Source: Actinomycetota bacterium (GTDB lineage Bacteria > Actinomycetota > Actinomycetes > Actinomycetales > Microbacteriaceae). From it: a stretch of DNA of 6,047 bases. Position 1 is the stretch's first letter, and every line of letters begins with the position of its first letter. The stretch covers positions 1 through 6,047 of the forward strand of contig VGAV01000160.1 in assembly GCA_016870695.1 (NCBI GenBank). Reading direction: 5' to 3'. Shown one piece after another: positions 1 through 5,221 of the stretch. A program made the translations under genes and the position numbers. The notes under the pieces were generated by a model. That model saw only the letters and a program-made list of their open reading frames with translations, was not told where the DNA came from and did no database searches.

Positions 1-34
1 CGACGCCGCGCGCGGCGAGGGCGAGGCCGGCTGA
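1..34 (+). CDS. xseB: 3' end of an upstream gene, probably exonuclease VII small subunit (partial)
   Basis: Only the last ten codons and the TGA (32-34) are in the window, reading DAARGEGEAG. The TGA shares its final A with the ATG of the next gene, so the two are translationally coupled. The identity comes from context. In actinobacteria a DUF4245 gene often lies next to xseA-xseB, and XseB proteins commonly end in a short acidic, Ala/Gly-rich tail like this one. XseB is the small subunit of exonuclease VII, which degrades single-stranded DNA. No domain is visible, so another gene with an acidic tail is possible. An open frame with a properly overlapping stop is seen; the product name is inferred. 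Confidence 0.4.
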   Translation, partial: DAARGEGEAG

Positions 35-666
35 TGGCCCGCATCGTCGCCGAGCTCGGCCGCCCGGAGACCCCGGACGAGACCGCCGCACGCAAGGCCG
101 AGGCCTCACGGCGCTACCGCTCCAGCAAGACATTCCGCAACCTCATCGCCGCGCTGCTCGCGACGGTCGGCATCGTGTTCGTCGTGGTCGTCGGCGTCCC
201 GCGCGGCGAGATCGCCGAGCGGCCGCAGCCCGACGTGGCCGCACTGGCCGCGGACCTGTCCGACGACATCGGCCGCCCCGCCCTGGCCCCCGCCCTCCCC
301 GAGGGCTGGCGCGTCAATCAGGCGCAGGTCGAGGGTCAGGGCGGCACCGAGGCGTGGACCATGGTCTACGTCCGTTCCGGCGAGTCCGGCTTCCTCCGGA
401 TCGCGCAGGGCCTGGAGGCCGACGAGGCCTGGGCCGCCCAGGTGCTCGACGGGGCCCGCAGCTCCGAGACGATCGACATCTCGGGCATCGAGTGGAACGT
501 CTACCGTCCGAGCGACCCCGAGCGCTCCGGAAACATCTCCTACGCGCTCGGCACCCCGGCGGGCGAGGACTACGTCCTCATCTACGGCGACGCCGCCGAA
601 GAGACCGCCGCCGAGGCAGCATCCAGTGTCGTCCCCCAGATCCGAGAACTGAGAGAGGTGCCGTGA
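34..666 (+). CDS. DUF4245 family single-pass membrane protein
   Basis: This 210-residue protein has a charged cytoplasmic N-terminus (residues 1-35, rich in Arg, Lys and Glu), one hydrophobic segment at about 36-55 and a soluble domain outside (about 60-210). By the positive-inside rule the C-terminal domain faces out. The motif LPEGWRVN (88-95), a central WTMVYV strand, the IEWNVYR segment (152-158) and a final Y-V-L-I-Y-G strand are typical of DUF4245, an actinobacterial family without a known biochemical role. No catalytic motif is seen. The ATG at 34 overlaps the previous stop and has GAGG at 23-26, seven bases upstream. Its own stop overlaps the GTG of the carbonic anhydrase gene (GTGA, 663-666), so the two are probably made together. 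The family call rests on remembered sequence features; the membrane topology is read directly. Confidence 0.85.
   Translation: MARIVAELGRPETPDETAARKAEASRRYRSSKTFRNLIAALLATVGIVFVVVVGVPRGEIAERPQPDVAALAADLSDDIGRPALAPALPEGWRVNQAQVEGQGGTEAWTMVYVRSGESGFLRIAQGLEADEAWAAQVLDGARSSETIDISGIEWNVYRPSDPERSGNISYALGTPAGEDYVLIYGDAAEETAAEAASSVVPQIRELREVP
653..658 (+). promoter_or_regulatory. Shine-Dalgarno site fixing the GTG start of the carbonic anhydrase
   Basis: GAGAGG lies four bases before the GTG at 663, inside the last codons of the DUF4245 gene. It supports GTG 663 over the open frame that continues upstream to about 354. The carbonic anhydrase fold also starts right after this GTG, with the usual helix containing E-x-N-R-R-F. 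Confidence 0.7.
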
Positions 667-1331
667 ACGCTCGTCTGACGCCGCGCGAGGCCTGGTCCGA
701 GATGCTCGAGGGGAATCGCCGGTTCGTCTCCGGCACGCCCCGCCATCCCCGACAGGACGTCGAGCGCCGCACCGAGCTCGCCACCTACCAGCGCCCCAAC
801 GCCGCGCTGTTCGGCTGCTCGGACTCGCGACTGGCCGCCGAGATCATCTTCGACGAGGGCCTGGGCGACCTGTTCGTCGTGCGCAACGCGGGCCAGGTGA
901 TCTCGGACTCCGTCATCGGCAGCCTCGAGTACGCCGTCGGCGTGCTGGAGGTCCCGCTCATCGTCGTCCTCGCGCACGACGCGTGCGGTGCCGTCGGCGC
1001 CGCCATCGACAGCACCGGCATGGACGCGCCGACCCTCCCCGCCTACATCTGGCGGCAGATCGCGCCGATCGTGCCCTCGGTCCGCCGCGTGCAGCGCGCC
1101 GAGGCCGCCGAGGGCCGCACCCCCGAGCGCCCGAACCCCGAGCTGGTGGGCCGCGAGCACCTGCGCTACACCGTCGGCGAGCTGCTGCGCGCCTCCGAGC
1201 TCATCAGCGAGGCGGTCGCCGCCGGACGCGTCGCCGTCGTGGGCGCCAACTACCGACTCGACGAAGGGGAAGCCGTCCCCATCGTCGCCATCGGCGACGT
1301 GGACGAGCCCCGCGCCGCCGACCCCGCCTAA
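663..1331 (+). CDS. Beta-class carbonic anhydrase
   Basis: This 222-residue zinc enzyme interconverts CO2 and bicarbonate, probably in the cytoplasm because no signal peptide is seen. The four expected ligand positions are present: Cys52 and Asp54 in GCSDSR, and His105 and Cys108 in AHDACGAV. Arg56 completes the Asp-Arg dyad that gates zinc access in this class. An N-terminal amphipathic helix (about 7-22, E-x-N-R-R-F) and the segment [17 protein letters not shown] (61-77) are also characteristic. The protein closely resembles, from memory, M. tuberculosis Rv3588c (CanB/Mtca2). Most relatives have Gly before the zinc His; here it is Ala104. It starts with GTG, overlaps the DUF4245 stop by four bases and precedes fumC by 34 bases, so it likely shares their transcript. 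Bicarbonate for carboxylation or pH homeostasis are plausible roles; the link to fumarase is inference. Confidence 0.96.
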   Translation: MNARLTPREAWSEMLEGNRRFVSGTPRHPRQDVERRTELATYQRPNAALFGCSDSRLAAEIIFDEGLGDLFVVRNAGQVISDSVIGSLEYAVGVLEVPLIVVLAHDACGAVGAAIDSTGMDAPTLPAYIWRQIAPIVPSVRRVQRAEAAEGRTPERPNPELVGREHLRYTVGELLRASELISEAVAAGRVAVVGANYRLDEGEAVPIVAIGDVDEPRAADPA

Positions 1332-1351
1332 CCGAACCACCACCGGCGATC

Positions 1352-1356
1352 AGGAG
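1352..1356 (+). promoter_or_regulatory. Shine-Dalgarno site fixing the GTG start of fumC
   Basis: AGGAG sits nine bases upstream of GTG 1366. It decides between this GTG and the later in-frame ATG at 1402, which has no comparable site. The residues from the GTG onward ([13 protein letters not shown]) match the normal fumarase N-terminus, so the GTG start is well supported. Confidence 0.75.
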
Positions 1357-1365
1357 AACAACGAC

Positions 1366-2760
1366 GTGACCGACATCGAGTACCGCATCGAGCACGACAC
1401 CATGGGTGAAGTGCGTGTGCCGAAGGACGCCCTCTACGCCGCGCAGACGCAGCGCGCGGTCGAGAACTTCCCGATCTCCGGCACGGGTCTCGAGTCGACC
1501 CAGATCGCGGCGCTCGCCCGCATCAAGAAGGCCGCCGCGCTCGCCAACAAGGAGCTCGGCACCCTCGACGCCGGCATCGCCGACGCCATCGCGCAGGCCG
1601 CCGACGAGGTCATCACCGGTGCGCACGACGTGCACTTCCCGGTCGACACGTACCAGACCGGCAGCGGCACCTCCTCGAACATGAACATGAACGAGGTGCT
1701 CGCCACGCTGGCGACCGGGATCCTCGGCGCGCCGGTGCACCCGAACGACCACGTCAACGCGTCGCAGTCGTCGAACGACGTCTTCCCGACGTCGGTGCAC
1801 ATCGCGGTCACGCAGGCGCTCATCGACGACCTCATCCCCGCCCTCGACCACCTCAGCGTCGCACTCGAGGCCAAGGCCGAGGCATGGAAGGGCATCGTCA
1901 AGTCGGGCCGCACCCACCTGATGGATGCCACCCCGGTGACGCTCGGTCAGGAGTTCGGCGGCTACGCGCGTCAGATGCGCCTCGGCATCGAGCGCGTGCA
2001 GGCCGTGCTCCCCCGGGTCGGCGAGGTCCCCCTGGGCGGCACGGCCGTCGGCACGGGCATCAACACCCCGCTAGGCTTCCCGCAGAAGGTCATCGAGATC
2101 CTCGCGAACGACACCGAGCTGCCGATCACCGAGGCGAAGGACCACTTCGAGGCCCAGGCCAACCGGGACGGTCTCGTCGAGGCATCCGGCGCCCTGCGCA
2201 CCATCGCGGTGTCGCTCACCAAGATCAACAACGACATCCGCTGGATGGGCTCCGGCCCCAACACGGGCCTCGGCGAGTTGCACATCCCGGACCTGCAGCC
2301 GGGCTCCTCGATCATGCCGGGCAAGGTCAACCCCGTCGTCCCCGAGGCGACCCTCATGGTGTGCGCCCGCGTCATCGGCAACGACGCCACGGTCGCGTGG
2401 GCCGGCGCGTCGGGCTCGTTCGAGCTGAACGTCGCCATCCCGGTGATGGGCACCGCGCTGCTGGAGTCGATCCGCCTGCTGTCGAACGCGATGCGCGTCC
2501 TCGCCGACAAGACCGTCGACGGGCTCGAGGCCAACGTCGCGCGCGCCGAGGCGTTCGCCGGCATGTCGCCGTCCATCGTGACGCCGCTGAACAAGGTCAT
2601 CGGCTACGAGGCCGCCGCCAAGATCGCCAAGCACTCCGTCGCCAAGGGCATCACCGTCCGCGAGGCGGTCATCGACCTCGGCTACGTCGAGCGCGGCGAG
2701 ATCACCGAAGAGGTGCTCGACGCCAAGCTCGACCTGCTCTCGATGACCCACCCGGGCTGA
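1366..2760 (+). CDS. fumC: Class II fumarate hydratase (fumarase C)
   Basis: This 464-residue enzyme catalyses the reversible hydration of fumarate to L-malate in the TCA cycle. It is the iron-free, homotetrameric type of the aspartase/fumarase superfamily, and its length is normal. Hallmarks in order are [10 protein letters not shown] (98-107), [12 protein letters not shown] (131-142), [11 protein letters not shown] (180-190) with the catalytic-site His184, and the superfamily signature [11 protein letters not shown] (313-323), whose mobile loop carries the catalytic Ser314 by alignment with E. coli FumC. The C-terminal domain has the usual SPSIVTPLN segment (401-409). The GTG start is chosen from its Shine-Dalgarno site. 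The gene is last in the cluster, 34 bases after carbonic anhydrase, and a hairpin follows the TGA. Aspartase and argininosuccinate lyase share the signature, but the remaining motifs fit fumarase. Confidence 0.98.
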   Translation: MTDIEYRIEHDTMGEVRVPKDALYAAQTQRAVENFPISGTGLESTQIAALARIKKAAALANKELGTLDAGIADAIAQAADEVITGAHDVHFPVDTYQTGSGTSSNMNMNEVLATLATGILGAPVHPNDHVNASQSSNDVFPTSVHIAVTQALIDDLIPALDHLSVALEAKAEAWKGIVKSGRTHLMDATPVTLGQEFGGYARQMRLGIERVQAVLPRVGEVPLGGTAVGTGINTPLGFPQKVIEILANDTELPITEAKDHFEAQANRDGLVEASGALRTIAVSLTKINNDIRWMGSGPNTGLGELHIPDLQPGSSIMPGKVNPVVPEATLMVCARVIGNDATVAWAGASGSFELNVAIPVMGTALLESIRLLSNAMRVLADKTVDGLEANVARAEAFAGMSPSIVTPLNKVIGYEAAAKIAKHSVAKGITVREAVIDLGYVERGEITEEVLDAKLDLLSMTHPG

Positions 2761-2770
2761 GCCCGCCTCC

Positions 2771-2815
2771 GACGGCCCCGGTCCCGCCTCTCCACGACGC
2801 GGGTCCGGGGCCGTC
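2771..2815 (+). terminator. Hairpin terminator after fumC
   Basis: The arms 2771-2787 and 2799-2815 pair over 17 positions with one T-T mismatch: an outer 11-bp GACGGCCCCGG stem and an inner 5-bp stem. The loop is 11 bases. It begins ten bases after the fumC stop. No T-tract follows, as is common for actinobacterial terminators. It separates the metabolic cluster from the two-component genes. Confidence 0.8.
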
Positions 2816-2837
2816 CGCGTTCCGCGATCCGGCGCGC

Positions 2838-2843
2838 GATAAT
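2838..2843 (+). promoter_or_regulatory. Probable -10 box of the histidine kinase promoter (leaderless start likely)
   Basis: GATAAT matches five of six bases of the TATAAT consensus and is a rare AT-rich spot here. It ends six bases before the ATG at 2850, so transcription would begin at or within a base or so of the start codon. The GGAG at 2845-2848 is one base from the ATG, too close to act as a Shine-Dalgarno site. No good -35 hexamer is seen at 16-18 bases upstream (CCGCGT at 17). Leaderless mRNAs are common in actinobacteria, which supports the reading but does not prove it. Confidence 0.55.
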
Positions 2844-2849
2844 CGGAGC

Positions 2850-4274
2850 ATGAACCGCATCCCGAGACCCGTCTCGGCGCGCGTGCGCGTTCTGCTCGCG
2901 ATCCTCGCGGTCGCCCTGCTCGGGCTCATCATCGCCGGCGGCGTCACCTTCGCCGTGCAGAGCGAACGGGTCGTCGCGAACGCGCAGCGACAGCTCGACG
3001 GCTTCGCCTCCCGCGCGCAGGCCCAGCTCGACCAGGGCGAGGTCACCGCCGAGCTCGCCCGCTCGGCCATCCCCGGCCGCACCGACAGCACCCTGGCCGT
3101 CCAGGACGGACGGGTCGTCGGGGCGACGGCGGCGCCGCCAGGACTCTCTCTGGCCACCGACGAGGTGTTCGTCGCCGCCCTCGATGCGGCGCTGCGCGAC
3201 GGGGCGACGTCGGGACGCCTGCCGAGCTCCGTCGGCACGGTGCTGTGGGCCTCGGCCGGGGTCGGCGACGCGCACGTCGTGCAGGGGATCTCGCTGGACC
3301 AGCGCATGGAGCTCGTGACCCTGTCGGTCACGACGTACGCGCTCGCGGCGACCGGCGTCCTCCTCGCCCTCGGGGTCGCCTCCTGGTTCCTCACCGGCCG
3401 GCTGTTCTCGCCGCTCCGCCAGCTGCGCGACACCACGGACGCCATCACGATCGCCGACCTGGGCATGCGCCTGCGCGCCCGCGGGAACGACGAGCTGTCC
3501 GACTTCACGGCATCCGTCAACTCCATGCTCGACCGCCTGGAGATGTCCGTCGACGCGCAGCGGCAGCTGCTCGACGACGTGCGCCACGAGCTCAAGACCC
3601 CCATCACGATCGTGCGCGGGCACCTGGAGATGATGAACCCGGCCGATCCGCGCGACGTGGCGGAGACCCGGGACCTCGGCATCGCCGAGCTCGACCGCCT
3701 CTCCCGTCTCGTCGACGACATCGACGCGCTCGCGACGGTCGAGACGGGCACGCTGTCGACCGGGATCGTCGACGTCGGCGCCCTCACGGACCGCGTCGGC
3801 GAGCTCGTGAGCGCGATCCCGCGGCATTCCTGGGTGGTCGAGGCCCGGGGGCGCGGGCGTCTCACCGGCGATCACGACCGCCTCGTGCAGGCGTGGCTGC
3901 AGCTCGCCGACAACGCCGCCAAGCACACCCCCGCGGACACCCCGATCGAGATCGGAAGCAGCACCGACGGCACCACCGCGCACCTCTGGGTCCGCGATCA
4001 CGGCCCCGGCATCCCGCCGGCCGCGCGCCACCGGATCTTCCGCCGCTTCGACCGGGTGACCGGCCGCCGCGGCGTCGAGGGGTCGGGCCTGGGCCTGTCG
4101 ATCGTGGACGCGATCGCCAAGGCGCACGACGGCCACTGCACGGTCGCCGACACCCCCGGCGGCGGAGCGACCGTCACGCTGCACATCCCCTTGGACCCCG
4201 GACACACCCCCGCCGACCTCCCCACGCCCGTGCGTGCGGGAGACGTCGTCATGCAGAGAGAGGCCACCGGATGA
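2850..4274 (+). CDS. Membrane sensor histidine kinase of a two-component system
   Basis: This 474-residue kinase senses an outside signal, autophosphorylates on His and passes phosphate to the regulator encoded next to it. Its layout is a short basic N-terminus, TM1 (about 12-35), an extracytoplasmic domain of about 120 residues (36-156), TM2 (about 157-182) and HAMP (about 183-235). A HisKA domain follows with the H-box RHELKTPI (phospho-acceptor His246), then an ATPase domain with N-box QLADNAAKHT (351-360), G1 DHGPGIP (383-389), F-box IFRRFDR (396-402) and G2 GSGLGLSI (411-418). All catalytic boxes are intact. About 25 residues rich in Pro and Asp follow the ATPase fold. The sensor domain has no cysteines and no recognised ligand motif, so the signal is unknown. 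The ATG at 2850 directly precedes TM1 and follows a -10-like box. Its stop overlaps the regulator start by four bases. Confidence 0.96.
   Translation: MNRIPRPVSARVRVLLAILAVALLGLIIAGGVTFAVQSERVVANAQRQLDGFASRAQAQLDQGEVTAELARSAIPGRTDSTLAVQDGRVVGATAAPPGLSLATDEVFVAALDAALRDGATSGRLPSSVGTVLWASAGVGDAHVVQGISLDQRMELVTLSVTTYALAATGVLLALGVASWFLTGRLFSPLRQLRDTTDAITIADLGMRLRARGNDELSDFTASVNSMLDRLEMSVDAQRQLLDDVRHELKTPITIVRGHLEMMNPADPRDVAETRDLGIAELDRLSRLVDDIDALATVETGTLSTGIVDVGALTDRVGELVSAIPRHSWVVEARGRGRLTGDHDRLVQAWLQLADNAAKHTPADTPIEIGSSTDGTTAHLWVRDHGPGIPPAARHRIFRRFDRVTGRRGVEGSGLGLSIVDAIAKAHDGHCTVADTPGGGATVTLHIPLDPGHTPADLPTPVRAGDVVMQREATG
4258..4263 (+). promoter_or_regulatory. Shine-Dalgarno site of the response regulator
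   Basis: GAGAGG lies seven bases before ATG 4271, inside the last kinase codons. It supports this start over the open frame that runs on upstream inside the kinase gene, and fits translational coupling through the ATGA overlap. Confidence 0.7.
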
Positions 4275-4927
4275 CACGCATCCTCATCGCCGAGGACGAG
4301 GAGCGCATCTCCGCTTTCGTGGCGAAGGGACTCGAGGCCGCCGGCTACCAGACCGTGATCATCGACGACGGCGCCGACGCCCTCGACCGCGCGCTCTCGG
4401 GCGACGTCGACCTGCTCCTTCTGGACGTGGGGCTGCCGAGCATGGACGGCTTCGAGGTGCTGCGCTGCCTCCGCGGACAGGGCTCGGCGATCCCGGTCAT
4501 CATGCTCACCGCCCGCACGAGCACGCGCGACACGGTCGACGGCCTGGACGCCGGCGCGAACGACTACATGGCCAAGCCCTTCAAGTTCGACGAGCTGCTC
4601 GCGCGTGTCCGCTCGCGGCTGAGGGAGAGCGTCCCCGTCGGCACGATCAACGTCTCCCACGGCGATGTGACCCTCGACGTCCTGGCCCGCCGCGCCACGG
4701 TGGACGGTCGGGAGATCGACCTCAGCGCCCGGGAGTTCGCGCTGTCCGAGCAGTTCGTCCGCCACGCCGGCCAGGTGCTCAGCCGGGAGCAGCTGCTCAG
4801 CCGCGTGTGGGGCATGGACTTCGACCCGGGCTCGAACATCGTCGACGTGTACGTGCGGTACCTGCGTGCGAAGTTCGGTCCGTCGCGGATCGTCACGGTC
4901 CGCGGAGCCGGTTACCGCTGGGAGTGA
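4271..4927 (+). CDS. OmpR/PhoB-class response regulator
   Basis: This 218-residue DNA-binding regulator is the evident partner of the kinase just upstream. The receiver domain (about 3-118) has the acidic pocket E8-D9, phospho-acceptor Asp52 in LLLLDVGLP, Thr80 in MLTAR and Lys102 in the KPF motif, so it should be phosphorylatable. A short linker leads to a winged-helix domain (about 125-218) with LSAREFAL (151-158), GQVLSREQLLSRVWG (167-181), the recognition-helix region SNIVDVYVRYLRAKFG (188-203) and the closing wing GAGYRW. It resembles the actinobacterial MprA/TcrX/CutR group, but memory alone does not allow a firm orthologue. The helix after LSAREFAL reads SEQFVRH, where most relatives have a Leu-rich LEYLLRH-like stretch. 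Regulators of this class usually bind direct repeats as dimers. Its targets are unknown; a repeat array lies about 190 bases downstream. A perfect hairpin follows the gene. Confidence 0.97.
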   Translation: MTRILIAEDEERISAFVAKGLEAAGYQTVIIDDGADALDRALSGDVDLLLLDVGLPSMDGFEVLRCLRGQGSAIPVIMLTARTSTRDTVDGLDAGANDYMAKPFKFDELLARVRSRLRESVPVGTINVSHGDVTLDVLARRATVDGREIDLSAREFALSEQFVRHAGQVLSREQLLSRVWGMDFDPGSNIVDVYVRYLRAKFGPSRIVTVRGAGYRWE

Positions 4928-4942
4928 CCCCGCCAACCCAGA

Positions 4943-4968
4943 AGCCCCCGGTGGGGGAACCGGGGGCT
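4943..4968 (+). terminator. Hairpin terminator after the two-component operon
   Basis: AGCCCCCGGT (4943-4952) and ACCGGGGGCT (4959-4968) form a perfect 10-bp stem with a six-base GGGGGA loop, 15 bases after the regulator stop. GGGGAGAG follows in place of a T-tract. Position and stem strength make it the natural end of the two-component transcript. Confidence 0.8.
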
Positions 4969-4972
4969 GGGG

Positions 4973-5045
4973 AGAGATCCGGTGCCCGGGTGGTCTGCCG
5001 ACTTACCCGAAAAGCCGGTGACCTGCCGAATCGGGCGGGATCTCT
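4973..5045. other. Nested inverted-repeat element, possible structured RNA
   Basis: AGAGATCC (4973-4980) pairs with GGATCTCT (5038-5045). Inside it TGCCCG (4983-4988) pairs with CGGGCG (5032-5037, one G-T wobble), then GGTC (4992-4995) with GACC (5020-5023), then GCCG (4997-5000) with CGGT (5016-5019, one wobble). The result is a rod of about 73 bases with internal bulges. A competing hairpin CGGGT/ACCCG (4987-4991/5005-5009) is also possible. It could be a small RNA on either strand, extra termination structure or chance pairing in GC-rich DNA. It did not match any riboswitch or housekeeping RNA I could recall. Confidence 0.35.
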
Positions 5046-5119
5046 GCTTCTCCTTGGGGGGGAACCGCCGAGGCGGTGACGAGGTCTCCCTCGCCGTTGC
5101 CTCAACTCTGACGGACGAG

Positions 5120-5171
5120 GGTGAGAACAGCGGGAGCCGCAGGTGAGAAAGCTCTCATGTAGGGGTGAAAA
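5120..5171. repeat. Three direct repeats GGTGARAA at 22-base spacing, possible operator
   Basis: GGTGAGAA occurs at 5120-5127 and 5142-5149, and GGTGAAAA at 5164-5171. Each start is exactly 22 bases after the last, about two helical turns, so all three present the same DNA face. On the other strand they read TTCTCACC or TTTTCACC. Between the second and third is the inverted repeat TGAGA-AAGC-TCTCA (5144-5157). Spacing in multiples of 11 bases is typical of sites for OmpR/PhoB-class regulators, such as the one encoded upstream. No convincing promoter is seen beside the array, so its target gene is unclear. Confidence 0.45.
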
Positions 5172-5216
5172 GAAGAAGGGACCTGGATGCCGTGGCATCC
5201 AGGTCCCTTCCCTTCT
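5171..5216 (-). terminator. Strong intrinsic terminator after phoH2, probably bidirectional
   Basis: GGGACCTGGATGC (5178-5190) and GCATCCAGGTCCC (5195-5207) form a perfect 13-bp stem with a CGTG loop. It extends outward through AA/TT and, past a CC bulge, AGAAG/CTTCT (5171-5175/5212-5216). Read leftward, the core stem is followed by TTCTTCTTTTC, a true U-rich tract, which makes it a classical Rho-independent terminator six bases after the phoH2 stop. Read rightward a pyrimidine-rich stretch also follows, so it may block both strands. Confidence 0.88.
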
Positions 5217-5221
5217 CGCTG

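Larger units (their letters stand above)
4928..5221 (+). other. Convergent intergenic region without a convincing gene
   Basis: The response regulator reads in from the left and phoH2 from the right. The 294 bases hold the regulator terminator (4943-4968), a nested inverted-repeat element (4973-5045), a run of seven G (5056-5062), small hairpins ACCGC-CGAG-GCGGT (5064-5077) and GAGG-TCTC-CCTC (5081-5092), three 22-base-spaced repeats (5120-5171) and the phoH2 terminator (5171-5216). Open frames here on either strand are short, Arg/Pro/Gly-rich and lack good start signals, so none is called. Confidence 0.7.

Noticed and set aside
582..1343. Long antisense open frame opposite the carbonic anhydrase gene
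   Set aside because: Low-complexity Gly/Asp/Val-rich translation typical of the reverse strand of a high-GC gene, and fully covered by a confidently identified enzyme.
2068..2076. Rare CTA leucine codon and CTAG tetramer in fumC
   Set aside because: A single rare codon in a normal, fully conserved region gives no sign of transfer or regulation.
1884..2849. Open upstream extension of the kinase frame through fumC
   Set aside because: The translation is an Arg/Pro/Gly-rich shadow of fumC. The kinase begins at ATG 2850 just before its first membrane segment.
2682..4277. 531-codon leftward open frame opposite the kinase gene
   Set aside because: Arg/Gly/Asp-rich shadow of a kinase with all catalytic boxes intact. 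It has no domain and no ribosome site.
4973..5045. Possible tRNA with acceptor stem AGAGATC/GATCTCT
   Set aside because: The bases next to the 3' acceptor arm do not form a T-arm (CCTGC against GGCGG mismatches) and there is no TTCGA loop or D-arm signature.
4969..5060. Glycine riboswitch-like pattern (GGAGAG with a distal ATCTCT)
   Set aside because: The conserved core after the second arm (CTCTCAGGCAA-like) is missing, and no downstream gene lies on that strand to control.
4950..5160. Fragments recalling the c-di-AMP (ydaO) riboswitch, such as GGGGGAACC and GCCGAATC
   Set aside because: The fragments are in the wrong order and the conserved CCGACAGCTAAC-type 3' core is absent. There is no gene downstream on the + strand.
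4893..5198. 101-codon leftward open frame in the convergent region
   Set aside because: Its start lies in the phoH2 terminator loop and it crosses two terminators. Composition is Arg/Pro/Ser-rich with no recognisable fold and no ribosome site.
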